Positions 1 through 9,856 are shown, counted from the stretch's first letter. The stretch is DNA of 44,682 nt from Chryseobacterium sp. Leaf404 (GCF_001424145.1 NZ_LMQM01000006.1:1-44682), one strand, 5' to 3'. Notes: generated by a model from the letters alone, not told the origin. Numbers and translations are program-made.

Positions 1-12
1 AATGTGATTTGA

Positions 13-339
13 ACTCACATTAAGAACGGATGCGAGCCTGTAGTAAAAGACTTTCTGATCATCAATTTAATCAACGCAATCACCCCGAATGGCGACGGCC
101 ATAACGACTACCTGGATTACACCGACCTTCAGATCAAACAGGACGTAAGCATTGAGGTAGTAGACAGATATGGGGCGCCTCTTTTCAAATCTTCAGGAAA
201 AAATTACAAATGGGACGGAAAAGCCGGAAACAGAAACCTCCCAACCGGAACATACTGGTACATCATCAAATGGACAGAACCTGACACAAAACTGCCGGTT
301 TCCTATTCTGGTTGGTTGTTGATTAAAAACAGAGAATAA
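13..339 (+). CDS. C-terminal fragment of a T9SS type B-sorted surface protein (partial at window edge)
   Basis: Only the last ~108 residues are visible. They contain the gliding-motility-associated C-terminal sorting domain: a LINAITPNGDG motif, then DRYG, YKWDGK, TGTYWYIIKW and a terminal SGWLLIKNRE. This domain is known to direct export and surface attachment through the type IX secretion system. The fragment is closely similar to the ends of the next three genes, so it is the fourth member of the array. The reading frame is interrupted by an in-frame TGA at 10-12, just where bases 1-21 form a small inverted repeat (7-base arms). The break may therefore be an end artefact of the assembly rather than a real mutation. 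No in-frame ATG is present, so this is not a free-standing gene. Confidence 0.75.
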   Translation, partial: THIKNGCEPVVKDFLIINLINAITPNGDGHNDYLDYTDLQIKQDVSIEVVDRYGAPLFKSSGKNYKWDGKAGNRNLPTGTYWYIIKWTEPDTKLPVSYSGWLLIKNRE

Positions 340-388
340 TCTTTAAACTTTTGTTAATATTTTTTAATTATATGTTAAAAATTAATGT

Positions 389-396
389 TACTTTTG
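389..396 (+). promoter_or_regulatory. Promoter -7 element of first complete T9SS surface-protein gene
   Basis: TACTTTTG matches the Bacteroidota -7 consensus TAnnTTTG and lies 23 bases before the chosen ATG at 420. It is followed by a short leader stretch (AAAATCCTAATTC) that recurs before the next paralogue. Confidence 0.6.
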
Positions 397-419
397 TAAA
401 AATCCTAATTCCATTTACT

Positions 420-3227
420 ATGAAAAGATTTCTACTAAGTTTTGTTTTCGTGCTTCTGACATTTAACAGTCTTTTTGCACAAAGAGATACTGATCATTGG
501 ATTGCACCATATTATAACTCAGGTGGAACCTATTCAACTGCTGTATACCTTTCAACAGATTCTGTCACACCATTTGCCGTAAACATTTTCAGCAATAATG
601 TGCAGATTAACACAGCACCAATTATGGTAAGTAAAAATAATCCTGTTACCTATGATGTGGCAAACTTTATTTCTACCACTTCCACTGCTGATGGCTTTAA
701 AGTTCTAAATAAAGGCTTGTACTTAAAGGGAGCAAGTCCTTTTTACTGTACACTGAGAATGGCACAACTTGCACACGGAGAAATTGTAACCAGTAAAGGA
801 AAAGCTGGAATTGGTAAACAATTTTATGTTGCAAATACTCCATATGCAGGAAGTGCAACGTCCCTTTACAGTTTTACCGCGGGAGTCTTAGCTACAGAAG
901 ACGCCACAACTGTGACAGTAAGCTGGCCAGGAACATTAACTTTTTTTGGACAGCCGGCTACCCCACCTTCTAATCCATACACTTTCACTTTAAATAAAGG
1001 TCAATCATTTATATTTGCCGGTAATGCTACAAGTGCTGCCCCTTTTATGGGCGCCAAAATAACTTCAGATAAACCAATTACACTTACCAATGGTAATATG
1101 AATGGGAATTTTGGAAATGCACCTTCCGGATCCGATGCTATTCTTGATCAGTCTGTGCCTACAGAAAGATTAGGAAGCACTTTTGCAATGGTTAGAACAC
1201 TTTCTTCTAATTCGGATCTTGAAGGAGGTATAGTAATCGCAACAGAAGATAATACACAAATCTTTCTGAATGGTTCAACTACTCCTGCAGCCACTATTAA
1301 TCAAGGTCAGTGGTACAGAATTTTAGGTGATGCCTATCAACTTCAAGGTACAAACGGACACTACAACATGCTTGTATCTACTTCAAAAAACACATATTTA
1401 TATCAATTAGTTTCTGTAGATAACAGTAATGCTACCTGTGGATTTAATTATATCCCACCTTTAAACTGTTTCCTTCCGAGAAAAATTGACGAAATTGGTA
1501 AAGTTAACGAAATGCCTAACACGTCTTCAGCAATTACTCTTAAACTTAATATTCTTACTGAAACTGGTGCAACTGTTACGTACACCACAAATGGAGGTGC
1601 ACCCATTACGCCTACTGCAGCGCAAGGTCCTTATCCTTTACAAGGTAATACAAACTGGGTGACTTATGCAATAGAAGGAGTAACAGGTAATTTAGCTGTT
1701 CAGTCTACTAAAGCGGTAACAGCGGGTGTAAATGGTGGATATAGCACTGCTGGCTACGGTGGTTATTTTGCAGGATTCAACTCCGTACCTGTAATTGCTA
1801 AGCAGACAGGGGATTGTGTACCGGGGATTGTTCTTGAGGTTGAAAGTGGATATGACGGCTACCAATGGTTCCTTAACGGAGTTGCAATTACCGGAGCAGT
1901 ATCCAATACTTACACTCCTGTAGCTGCCGGAAATTACACCGTAACAGTATCTATGGGTACATGTACACCACTAACAACTCCTATTTACAAAGTTTATACC
2001 TGTTTAAAACAGACTGTTAAGAATCTAAATATCTGTGGATCTACAACAATTACTCCTGCATTTACAAGTTCTACCCAAACTCCTGTAGCAGGCACTGTAT
2101 CAATTATTACACAGCCCAGCCATGGAACAGCTACTGTAAACACTTCAACTGGAGTAATATCTTACGTTCCTACACCAGGTTATTTAGGACCTGACACCAT
2201 TGTATATCAATTCTGTGGAAATGCAGCAGAATTTGTAGACTGTGAAAAAGTTACCCTGAATCTTACATTAGTTCCGTTCGTTGTTAATGACAAAACATTA
2301 ACTTCATGCCAGTATACTGATAAAGCAAGTTTTGACTTAACTACCGCCAATGTAATTGATTACACCGGAGTTACCAAAACATACTATCCAACTTTAAATG
2401 ATTTGAATGCCAATCAGAATATCATTTCAAACCCTACAGCATATCTTTCCGCAGGAGGTTTCGTATATGTAAAAGTTACTACGCCGGAAGGATGTAAAGC
2501 TAACGCCAAAATTACGCTCATCGCGATTCCTATTAAGCCATCAGCAATTCTTGTAGACAAAACAATATGTATTGATGCAAGAACAAATCTTGACGCAGGA
2601 CCTGGATACACAAGCTATCTTTGGAACACAGGAGCTACTACCCCATCTATTTTGGGTGTACCGGTAGGAGAATACTGGGTGAAACTTGAAAATAACGGAT
2701 GTTTCGTAATTCAAACCGTAAAAGTGCTGAAAGCTCAGGAGCCGGTTATTACTACAATTGACATCAACAACACGACGGCTACTGTAAATGTAAGTGGAGG
2801 AAAAGCACCTTACAAATATGCAGTAGACACGCCTGGCACATGGCAGGATTCTAATGTTTTCACAGGTCTTTCCAGAGGGCAGCACATCTTCTATGTAAAA
2901 GATTCTTACGACTGTGCACCGGTGGCAGTGGAAGTTACAGTTCCGAATCTGATTAATGCCATCACCCCTAATGGTGATAATGTGAATGATTTTATAGATT
3001 ACAGCGCACTGAAATATAAAGACAACCTTAGCTTTGTGATCTACGACAGATATGGTAATAAAATCTTCACAGGAGATAAATTCAATGACTATAAATGGGA
3101 TGGTAAATTCTTTGAAAAGGGAGTGGTAACGGGAACTTACTGGTATCACATCAACTGGAATGAACCTAATGCCCAGAAAACTCCAATCAAATATACCGGT
3201 TGGATCCTCGTTAAAAACAGAGAATAA
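420..3227 (+). CDS. T9SS type B sorting domain protein with IgGFc-binding-like N-terminal region
   Basis: A secreted surface protein of 935 residues; function unknown. A signal peptide occupies residues 1-20 (MKRFLLSF...SLFA-Q). Residues ~20-450 resemble the IgGFc-binding protein N-terminal family: blocks such as AGVLATEDATTVTV, LNKGQSFIFAG, SDKPITLTNGN, DQSVPTERLG, and a two-cysteine region around NATCGFNYIPPLNC. Next come an Ig-like module (GYQWFLNG), a cadherin/Ig-like module (HGTATVNTSTGVISYVP), a further Ig-like module (LDAGPGYTSYLWNTGA), a SprB-like segment, and the ~85-residue gliding-motility C-terminal sorting domain ending in KNRE. The start at 420 is preferred over an upstream TTG at 351 because it begins the signal peptide and follows a -7 box. 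By analogy with T9SS cargo it is probably an adhesin or surface-coat protein; binding to immunoglobulin is not implied. Confidence 0.85.
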   Translation: MKRFLLSFVFVLLTFNSLFAQRDTDHWIAPYYNSGGTYSTAVYLSTDSVTPFAVNIFSNNVQINTAPIMVSKNNPVTYDVANFISTTSTADGFKVLNKGLYLKGASPFYCTLRMAQLAHGEIVTSKGKAGIGKQFYVANTPYAGSATSLYSFTAGVLATEDATTVTVSWPGTLTFFGQPATPPSNPYTFTLNKGQSFIFAGNATSAAPFMGAKITSDKPITLTNGNMNGNFGNAPSGSDAILDQSVPTERLGSTFAMVRTLSSNSDLEGGIVIATEDNTQIFLNGSTTPAATINQGQWYRILGDAYQLQGTNGHYNMLVSTSKNTYLYQLVSVDNSNATCGFNYIPPLNCFLPRKIDEIGKVNEMPNTSSAITLKLNILTETGATVTYTTNGGAPITPTAAQGPYPLQGNTNWVTYAIEGVTGNLAVQSTKAVTAGVNGGYSTAGYGGYFAGFNSVPVIAKQTGDCVPGIVLEVESGYDGYQWFLNGVAITGAVSNTYTPVAAGNYTVTVSMGTCTPLTTPIYKVYTCLKQTVKNLNICGSTTITPAFTSSTQTPVAGTVSIITQPSHGTATVNTSTGVISYVPTPGYLGPDTIVYQFCGNAAEFVDCEKVTLNLTLVPFVVNDKTLTSCQYTDKASFDLTTANVIDYTGVTKTYYPTLNDLNANQNIISNPTAYLSAGGFVYVKVTTPEGCKANAKITLIAIPIKPSAILVDKTICIDARTNLDAGPGYTSYLWNTGATTPSILGVPVGEYWVKLENNGCFVIQTVKVLKAQEPVITTIDINNTTATVNVSGGKAPYKYAVDTPGTWQDSNVFTGLSRGQHIFYVKDSYDCAPVAVEVTVPNLINAITPNGDNVNDFIDYSALKYKDNLSFVIYDRYGNKIFTGDKFNDYKWDGKFFEKGVVTGTYWYHINWNEPNAQKTPIKYTGWILVKNRE

Positions 3228-3249
3228 ATCTTCTTTACACTATAAAAAT

Positions 3250-3284
3250 AAATGCTGTGATTATCGTCACAGCATCTGTTTTTT
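3250..3284 (+). terminator. Rho-independent terminator after first T9SS gene
   Basis: The 9-bp stem ATGCTGTGA/TCACAGCAT with a 6-base loop is followed by a T-rich run (CTGTTTTTT). Confidence 0.8.
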
Positions 3285-3339
3285 GAATAATGATTTGAAA
3301 ATATTTAAAAATTAAAGCAAATCATTACAATAAAATACT

Positions 3340-3347
3340 TATTTTTG
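3340..3347 (+). promoter_or_regulatory. Promoter -7 element of second T9SS gene
   Basis: TATTTTTG matches TAnnTTTG 20 bases before the ATG at 3368. The segment after it (GAAAATCCTAATTC) is nearly the same as in the leader of the preceding paralogue. Confidence 0.65.
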
Positions 3348-3367
3348 CGAAAATCCTAATTCTGCTT

Positions 3368-6214
3368 ATGAAAAAATTTCTACTAATTTTATTACTGATG
3401 ATCTCATCGGTGAATCTTTTTGCCCAGCGGGATACAGAGCATTGGATTGCTCCGTTTTATGCATCTACTGCGAATACAGCACAGGCGCTTTATCTTTCTA
3501 CAGATTCGGTGACTCCTTTTGTTGTAACAATCTACAGTAACAATATCGCATTGGGAACAGTGACGATAAGTAAAAATAATCCACAAACTTATGTGGTATC
3601 TAACGCCAATATTTCTGCAACAAACAGCAGCGAAGCATTTGCGGTGATCAGCAAAGGCCTTTACATAAATGGCGAGAAACCTTTCTACTGTACCTTAAGA
3701 ATGGTGAACAGTACACAGCATGCAGAAGTGCTTACCAGCAAAGGTAAAGCCGGCATCGGTAAAGAATTTTTTGTTGCAGCTACCCCATCTCCGTTTAATA
3801 GTACTGGAAACAGTTTTACCGCGGGGGTAATGGCAACTGAAAACAACACAACTGTAACAGCTACATGGAGTAACACCATAGCGATTTCTTTTTTGGGTGC
3901 TACGCCTACTACGAATACTCATACTTTTGTTTTAAATAAAGGTCAGTCTTTTATTTTTGCAGGTTCGGGAGGTGTCGCGGCTAATATGCAGGCTTTTATC
4001 GGTGCTAAAATTGTATCCGACAAGCCTATTACTTTAACGAATGGAAACGTTACAGGGAACTTTGGTGCAAGCTCCAGTGTGGGTGCAGATATCATCCTTG
4101 ATCAGTCTGTTCCTACAGAAAGGTTAGGAAACACATTTGCAATGGTGAAATCCCGATCACCCAATTCCAGCGACATCGAAGGTGGAATTGTGGTAGCTAC
4201 AGAAAACAATACTTTGGTTTTCCTTAACGGATCTACCACTCCCGCAGCAACCCTCAGTGCTGGCCAGTGGTACAGAATTTCAGGTTCAGACTACATTCTG
4301 CAGGGAGGCTCACACAGAAATATGTTTATCAGCACCTCAAAAAATGTTTATCTTTATCAGTTGGTATCAGTAGATGGAAGTAATGCTACCTGCGGATTCA
4401 ATTATATCCCACCGTTGAACTGTTTCTTACCGAGAAAAATTGACGAGATAGGCCGGGTAGGTCAAATGCCAACCGGAACTGCAGGCGCAAGTGTAATACC
4501 AAGTGGAACAATAGTGAAACTTAACATCCTTACAGAAGCTGGTGCTACCGTTACCTACACCGTAAATGGAGGCGCACCTTTGACCCCTACAGCAGCTCAG
4601 GGACCTTATACATTAACAGGAAACAGCAATTGGGTTACTTATGCCATAGAACCTATTACAGGAAACGTAGCCATCCAGTCTAACAAAGCGGTAACTGCCG
4701 GAATTAACGGTGGGCACAGTACTTCAGGATATGGTGGATATTTCGCTGGATTTTCTTCTATACCTTTAATTGCCAAGCAGACCGGTGACTGTATTCCAGG
4801 ACTCGTACTTGAAGTAGACGACGGCTATGACACTTATCAATGGTACAGAAACGGAATTGCTATCCCGGGGGCTAACTCATATTCTTACACTCCTACCATC
4901 GCCGGAAACTATACCGTGAGAATTACGGTAGGCTCATGCCCACCTGCTACCACTCCTGAGTATAAAGTTTTTACATGTCTTCAGCAGACGACCAAGGCAG
5001 TAACAGTGTGCGAGGGATATTATAACATTGTACCCCAGTTTACCACTTCTACACAGACGTATTCACCTTCAAGTGTTACCATAATTACACCTCCTGCAAA
5101 CGGAACAGCAGTACTGAACCCTGTAACAGGTGTGATAGGCTATACACCTAATTTTGGTTTTGCCGGTACAGATACGATTACCTATAAATTCTGTGGAAAT
5201 GCTCCTGAGTTTGTAGACTGTGAGCAGACCACCCTTACATTTACAATAGCAGAAAGTCCTTCAGTTATAGATGCAACACTGAGATCCTGCTACTTAACGA
5301 GCAATGTTTCTACGGGATTATTTGATCTTACATCAGCAAACGTAACTCTTGTACTGGGAACAACCAAAAAGTACTATCCTTCATTAACAGATGCTCAGAA
5401 TCAGACGAACGAAATCACAGCACCTACCACTTATGCTGCGCCAAACGGAGTTGTATATGTACGAGTAAGCAATACTAACGGATGTTACAGAGTTGCTGTG
5501 ATTACTCTGATTGTTTTACCTCCTGTTTATTCAACAGTTCTAGTGGATAAGGAAATCTGTATTGAAGACAGAACTGTTCTTGATGCAGGACCGGGATTTG
5601 ACGCATATACGTGGAGTAACGGTGACACTACACAATCGATCAGTGACGTTACAGTGGGTAACTACTGGGTAGATTTGAAGACAGGTGATTGCACTACAAG
5701 ACAGAAAGTGACTGTTTACCCCACTCAGCAGCCTGTAATTACAAATATTGAAGTATCAGGAACTACAGTAACGGTGTACGTAACTGGAGGTACTGCACCT
5801 TATCAATATTCAATTGACAATAACAAATGGCAGGAATCTAATGTCTTTCCTGATTTGACAAGAGGTGATATCACAGTTTATGTGAAAGACAGCTTTAACT
5901 GTGTACCTCAGCAGGTGAATGTTACAATCCCTAACATCATCAACGTAATTACTCCGAATAATGATGGTGTAAATGATGTTTTGGATTATTCTGCACTCGC
6001 AAACAAACCTAATCTTACCTTCTCAATTTTTGACCGCTATGGTGTAAAAATCTTTGAAGGAAATAAAGACAGAGGCTACAAATGGGACGGAACAGTAGGC
6101 GGTAAAAGAATTTCCACAGGAAATTACTGGTACAGTATCAGCTGGAACGAAAACAACAGAACTCAAACACCTGTGAAATTCTCAGGTTGGATTCTTTTGA
6201 AAAACAGAGAATAA
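3368..6214 (+). CDS. T9SS type B sorting domain protein, second paralogue
   Basis: 948 residues, closely similar along its length to the preceding gene. Signal peptide at residues ~1-19 (MKKFLLILLLMISSVNLFA-Q), then the same conserved blocks (AGVMATENNTTVTATW, LNKGQSFIFAGS, SDKPITLTNGN, DQSVPTERLG, NATCGFNYIPPLNC), the same Ig-like modules (DTYQWYRNG; DAGPGFDAYTWSNGDT), and a C-terminal sorting domain (INVITPNNDGVNDVLDYSAL ... SGWILLKNRE). Such proteins are known to be exported by T9SS and anchored outside the outer membrane; the ligand is unknown. It has its own promoter and lies between two strong terminators, so it is probably transcribed alone. The tandem arrangement points to gene duplication. 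Confidence 0.87.
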   Translation: MKKFLLILLLMISSVNLFAQRDTEHWIAPFYASTANTAQALYLSTDSVTPFVVTIYSNNIALGTVTISKNNPQTYVVSNANISATNSSEAFAVISKGLYINGEKPFYCTLRMVNSTQHAEVLTSKGKAGIGKEFFVAATPSPFNSTGNSFTAGVMATENNTTVTATWSNTIAISFLGATPTTNTHTFVLNKGQSFIFAGSGGVAANMQAFIGAKIVSDKPITLTNGNVTGNFGASSSVGADIILDQSVPTERLGNTFAMVKSRSPNSSDIEGGIVVATENNTLVFLNGSTTPAATLSAGQWYRISGSDYILQGGSHRNMFISTSKNVYLYQLVSVDGSNATCGFNYIPPLNCFLPRKIDEIGRVGQMPTGTAGASVIPSGTIVKLNILTEAGATVTYTVNGGAPLTPTAAQGPYTLTGNSNWVTYAIEPITGNVAIQSNKAVTAGINGGHSTSGYGGYFAGFSSIPLIAKQTGDCIPGLVLEVDDGYDTYQWYRNGIAIPGANSYSYTPTIAGNYTVRITVGSCPPATTPEYKVFTCLQQTTKAVTVCEGYYNIVPQFTTSTQTYSPSSVTIITPPANGTAVLNPVTGVIGYTPNFGFAGTDTITYKFCGNAPEFVDCEQTTLTFTIAESPSVIDATLRSCYLTSNVSTGLFDLTSANVTLVLGTTKKYYPSLTDAQNQTNEITAPTTYAAPNGVVYVRVSNTNGCYRVAVITLIVLPPVYSTVLVDKEICIEDRTVLDAGPGFDAYTWSNGDTTQSISDVTVGNYWVDLKTGDCTTRQKVTVYPTQQPVITNIEVSGTTVTVYVTGGTAPYQYSIDNNKWQESNVFPDLTRGDITVYVKDSFNCVPQQVNVTIPNIINVITPNNDGVNDVLDYSALANKPNLTFSIFDRYGVKIFEGNKDRGYKWDGTVGGKRISTGNYWYSISWNENNRTQTPVKFSGWILLKNRE

Positions 6215-6237
6215 TACTGAATTTACATCAATAATTC

Positions 6238-6268
6238 AAAACCACAGTCCTTAGGCTGTGGTTTTTTA
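6238..6268 (+). terminator. Rho-independent terminator after second T9SS gene
   Basis: The 9-bp stem AAACCACAG/CTGTGGTTT with an 8-base loop runs into a T tract. Confidence 0.85.
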
Positions 6269-6301
6269 TGTTATTTTAAACATTTAGTAAAAATTAATTA
6301 T

Positions 6302-6309
6302 TAAATTTG
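6302..6309 (+). promoter_or_regulatory. Promoter -7 element of third T9SS gene
   Basis: TAAATTTG matches TAnnTTTG, 17 bases before the ATG at 6327. The leader differs from the one shared by the first two paralogues. Confidence 0.6.
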
Positions 6310-6326
6310 TAGAAACCATATCTCCG

Positions 6327-9300
6327 ATGAAGAAAATTCTATCCTTTTTTCTTTTAATCTTCATATATACCGTTTCGCTGGCGCAGCTTGATCGTGAGCA
6401 CTGGTTTGCACCGATGGTAGACCGTACAGGAAATCCAAATCCTTACCAGACTTTATATCTCTCAACAAGCAGAACAACACCCTTTCCCGTTAATATTTAC
6501 AACAACAATACAATAATCGGTACGGTAACCATCAGTAAAAACAATCCTCAGAAGTTTGATGTATTAAGAAACTATATTATTACTACCCTTCAGGCTGATC
6601 TTTTTACTACATCCACTAAAGGTCTTTATCTCAAAGCTGATTTTCCTTTTTATGCCAATTTGAGATTTTCAGTCTTCAATCACGGAGAAATTATTACTTC
6701 AAAAGGAATTCCTTCTACAGGTACAACTTTTCATGTTGCCACAGCTCCTATCACGGTGAATAACGGTATTCTCAACTTTATGACGAGTGTTTTGGCAACA
6801 GAAGACAATACACAGGTCACCATTTCCGGATATAAAAATACGGTACAGTTTTCAAACGGAACAACAGGAGCCACTAATCCTACTTTAAGCTTTACATTAA
6901 ATAAAGGCCAATCTTATATTTTAGACGGAAACGGGACTGTACCAGGAAACTGGGATGGTTTTATTGGAGCAGAAATCCAGTCTACCAAACCTGTAAATGT
7001 TACCAACGGAAACTTTAATGGCCAGTACGCCGGAAATATTCCGTTAAGCTCTGATATTCTGATGGATCAGTCTGTTCCTGTAAACCGTTTGGGAAGTGAG
7101 TTTGCTTTAGTGAAGGGAAATGGAAGTATCGGGTCTAATATGGAAGGCGCTCTGGTAATTGCTACCGAAGACAATACACAAATTTTTGTAAACAATGAAA
7201 TACCGCCTCTTACAACGCTTAACACCGGACAATACTACGTTGTTCCAGGCAGCAAATACATTCTGCAGGGATCAGGACATTACAATTTATATTTAAGAAC
7301 AAGCAAAAATGCCTACGTTTATCAAACGCTTGCCGGCAATTCTTCAGCAGCAGATGAATTGGCAACAGGAGGTTTTAATTTCATTCCGGCTCTGAACTGT
7401 TATCTCCCGAAACAGATCAACGAATTGGGTTTACTGAATGAAAATTTTGTTCACACCAATGTAAATCCTTCAGGAGTTTTAAATATTCCTACCAAATTAA
7501 ATTTAATTACAGAAAGAGATGCCGTCGTAACGATTAATGGCGTTGCTCCACCCGCAGGAACAGGACCTTTTACCATGTCCGGAACCAGCAGTTGGGTTAC
7601 TTACGGAATTCCCAACATCACGGGAACAATCACAGTAAATTCCACAAAAGCAATCACCGCAGGAATTACTGCCGGTAGTGATGCGGTAGGATATGGCGGC
7701 TTTTTCGCAGGATTTCCTACACAGCCGGTAATTTTAAAAACAGGAACCTGCATACCCGGAGTTGTACTTACTGTGGATCCTATTATTTATGATACCTACC
7801 AATGGTTCAGAAACGGAAGCCCGGTTACAGGAGCAACGGGAACATCATATACACCCACGCAGTCCGGGAATTACACAGTTTCCGTTACGATGGGCAGTTG
7901 TGCACCGTTAGTTTCGGTACCAATTCCTGTACAGAACTGCACCAAACTTACAAGTGTAAGCTATGACATCTGTACCGCCAAAACATTTATACCAACATTT
8001 TCCACTTCCACACAGACAGCCGTACCGTCTACTGTGGCACTGGTTACAAATCCGTCTCTGGGAACAGCTACAATCAACGCAACTACGGGAGTGATAACGT
8101 ACAGTGTGACCAATCCTACAGTTGCAGGAACAGATACGTTTTCTTACACATTCTGTGGGAACGACCCTGATTTCCCAGATTGCGAAACGGTAACAGTAAC
8201 CCTGAACATTGCTCCGGTAACAGTTACCAATGCTACGCTCACAGCATGCAGCGTCAACGGTACCGGTACATTTAATCTCACTACCGCTAATGTGACAGCC
8301 AACAGCCCGGTAGTAAAGACTTATTATACGAGTTTTGCGGCGGCACAGACGGAAAATGCGGCGGGATTAATTACTGCCACAACAAACTACCCCGCGGCTG
8401 CCGGAACAATTGTTTATGTTCTGATAAAAAACACAGCAGGCTGCAGCAATATTGCACAAATTACTCTTAATCATTTTCCCACCATCAATATATTACCCAA
8501 TCACAATAATGCTCTTTGTGACGAGAATTTTGACGGAACGGTAAATGTTGTTTTATCTGATATAACTCCCATCATCCTCACCAATTCTGCCTATTTTCCG
8601 AATGTAAGTTACTACGCAAATCTCTCCGATGCGATGAACGGAAACACAAATACCCTGCCCAATAACTGGAGCTACTCTGCCAATACCACGATCTACGTAA
8701 GAGTAACCTCTCCGGACGGTTGCGGTTCGGTGGTACAGTGGGTTTCTTTCAGTGTCGGAACAAAACTGGCGCTTTCAGCAACTACGGCTTCCCAAAATTA
8801 CTGTGATGATGATTTAGACGGTGTAAAACAGCTGAATCTTTCACAATTTGTGAGTCAGTTTACTACCGATCCTTTAGTTTCAGTAAGTTATCATCCTACT
8901 TTGGCTGATGCTCAGAACGACACAGCTCCTATCAGTAGCACTGTAACTCTTACAGGAATACAAACATATTATCTCAGATTTAAAAAGAGTGGATTCTGCT
9001 CTAATGTAGCAACCATTACCTTAACTTTAAAAACTCCGAAAAAATCTGACATCCTTACAGACAAAACAATCTGCCCTAAAGCTGTTACCAATCTGGATGC
9101 AGGCCCTGGCTTTACTTCTTACAGCTGGAACACGGGAGCAACTACTCAAACGCTGGCAAATGTACCGGCAGGAAATTATTGGGTGGATCTCACGTTTGAT
9201 GGCTGTACCTACAGACAGTTTGTAACAGTATCACAATCTTCACCTCTCATTATTACCGGGATTGATATTAACGGAACAACGGTAACTGTAACTGCAAGCG

Positions 9301-9740
9301 GCGGAAATCCTCCTTACGAATATTCTCTTGATGGCTTCAACTGGCAGGCCTCAAATGTTTTTAAAGAAGTACCCACCGGCAACCAGACCATCTATGTAAG
9401 AGATTCTCAACAGTGCGAGATTGTTCAGCAGACTTTTGTGATCATCAACCTCATCAATACGATTACACCAAATGGTGATTCAGTAAACGATGTTATTAAC
9501 TATTCTGCTTTGATGGATAAAGAAAATCTTGTTTTCAGAATCTTTGACAGGTACGGAGCAGAACAGTTCCGTGGAACGCCGCAGAACAGATTTACATGGG
9601 ACGGACTGGTGAAAGGAAGACATGTTTCTACAGCCACATACTGGTACTTTATTTCCTGGACAGAGAATAAAATTATTAACGTGAAATACACAAGTTGGCT
9701 CCTGGTTAAAAACCGTAACGACAGCCTTTGGGACAGGTAA
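6327..9740 (+). CDS. T9SS type B sorting domain protein, third and longest paralogue
   Basis: 1137 residues. Signal peptide ~1-19 (MKKILSFFLLIFIYTVSLA-Q). The N-terminal region again matches the IgGFc-binding-like blocks (SVLATEDNTQVTISG, LNKGQSYILDGNG, DILMDQSVPVNRLGSEFA, GGFNFIPALNCYLP), but is more diverged than in the two upstream genes. It carries about 180 extra residues: two added modules around ALCDENFDGTVNVVLSDI and YCDDDLDGVKQLNLSQF, each a 'CD..DG...NLS' repeat typical of CHU_C/T9SS giant proteins. It then rejoins the shared Ig-like module (LDAGPGFTSYSWNTGA) and the sorting domain. The C-terminus is odd: after SWLLVKN it reads RNDSLWDR, where its neighbours stop at NRE, so the usual stop is lost and nine bases or more of former spacer appear to be translated. 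Surface or adhesin role inferred. Confidence 0.86.
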   Translation: MKKILSFFLLIFIYTVSLAQLDREHWFAPMVDRTGNPNPYQTLYLSTSRTTPFPVNIYNNNTIIGTVTISKNNPQKFDVLRNYIITTLQADLFTTSTKGLYLKADFPFYANLRFSVFNHGEIITSKGIPSTGTTFHVATAPITVNNGILNFMTSVLATEDNTQVTISGYKNTVQFSNGTTGATNPTLSFTLNKGQSYILDGNGTVPGNWDGFIGAEIQSTKPVNVTNGNFNGQYAGNIPLSSDILMDQSVPVNRLGSEFALVKGNGSIGSNMEGALVIATEDNTQIFVNNEIPPLTTLNTGQYYVVPGSKYILQGSGHYNLYLRTSKNAYVYQTLAGNSSAADELATGGFNFIPALNCYLPKQINELGLLNENFVHTNVNPSGVLNIPTKLNLITERDAVVTINGVAPPAGTGPFTMSGTSSWVTYGIPNITGTITVNSTKAITAGITAGSDAVGYGGFFAGFPTQPVILKTGTCIPGVVLTVDPIIYDTYQWFRNGSPVTGATGTSYTPTQSGNYTVSVTMGSCAPLVSVPIPVQNCTKLTSVSYDICTAKTFIPTFSTSTQTAVPSTVALVTNPSLGTATINATTGVITYSVTNPTVAGTDTFSYTFCGNDPDFPDCETVTVTLNIAPVTVTNATLTACSVNGTGTFNLTTANVTANSPVVKTYYTSFAAAQTENAAGLITATTNYPAAAGTIVYVLIKNTAGCSNIAQITLNHFPTINILPNHNNALCDENFDGTVNVVLSDITPIILTNSAYFPNVSYYANLSDAMNGNTNTLPNNWSYSANTTIYVRVTSPDGCGSVVQWVSFSVGTKLALSATTASQNYCDDDLDGVKQLNLSQFVSQFTTDPLVSVSYHPTLADAQNDTAPISSTVTLTGIQTYYLRFKKSGFCSNVATITLTLKTPKKSDILTDKTICPKAVTNLDAGPGFTSYSWNTGATTQTLANVPAGNYWVDLTFDGCTYRQFVTVSQSSPLIITGIDINGTTVTVTASGGNPPYEYSLDGFNWQASNVFKEVPTGNQTIYVRDSQQCEIVQQTFVIINLINTITPNGDSVNDVINYSALMDKENLVFRIFDRYGAEQFRGTPQNRFTWDGLVKGRHVSTATYWYFISWTENKIINVKYTSWLLVKNRNDSLWDR

Positions 9741-9839
9741 TTTTGTTTTAATAACAATAATTAACAGTATCGCCTCAAGTTTAATATAATTTTAACCCGA
9801 TTTTCGAAACCAAAAACATTTATTAAATATAATGTTATG

Positions 9840-9847
9840 TAATTTTG
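9840..9847 (+). promoter_or_regulatory. Promoter -7 element with very short leader
   Basis: TAATTTTG matches TAnnTTTG only 9 bases before the ATG at 9857, so the transcript would have almost no leader. Confidence 0.55.
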
Positions 9848-9856
9848 CAACATTAT

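Noticed and set aside
2541..3149. Long minus-strand open frame (about 200 codons) inside the first complete T9SS gene
   Set aside because: It is antisense to a well-supported sorting domain. The translation is rich in Cys, Ile and Arg with no recognisable domain.
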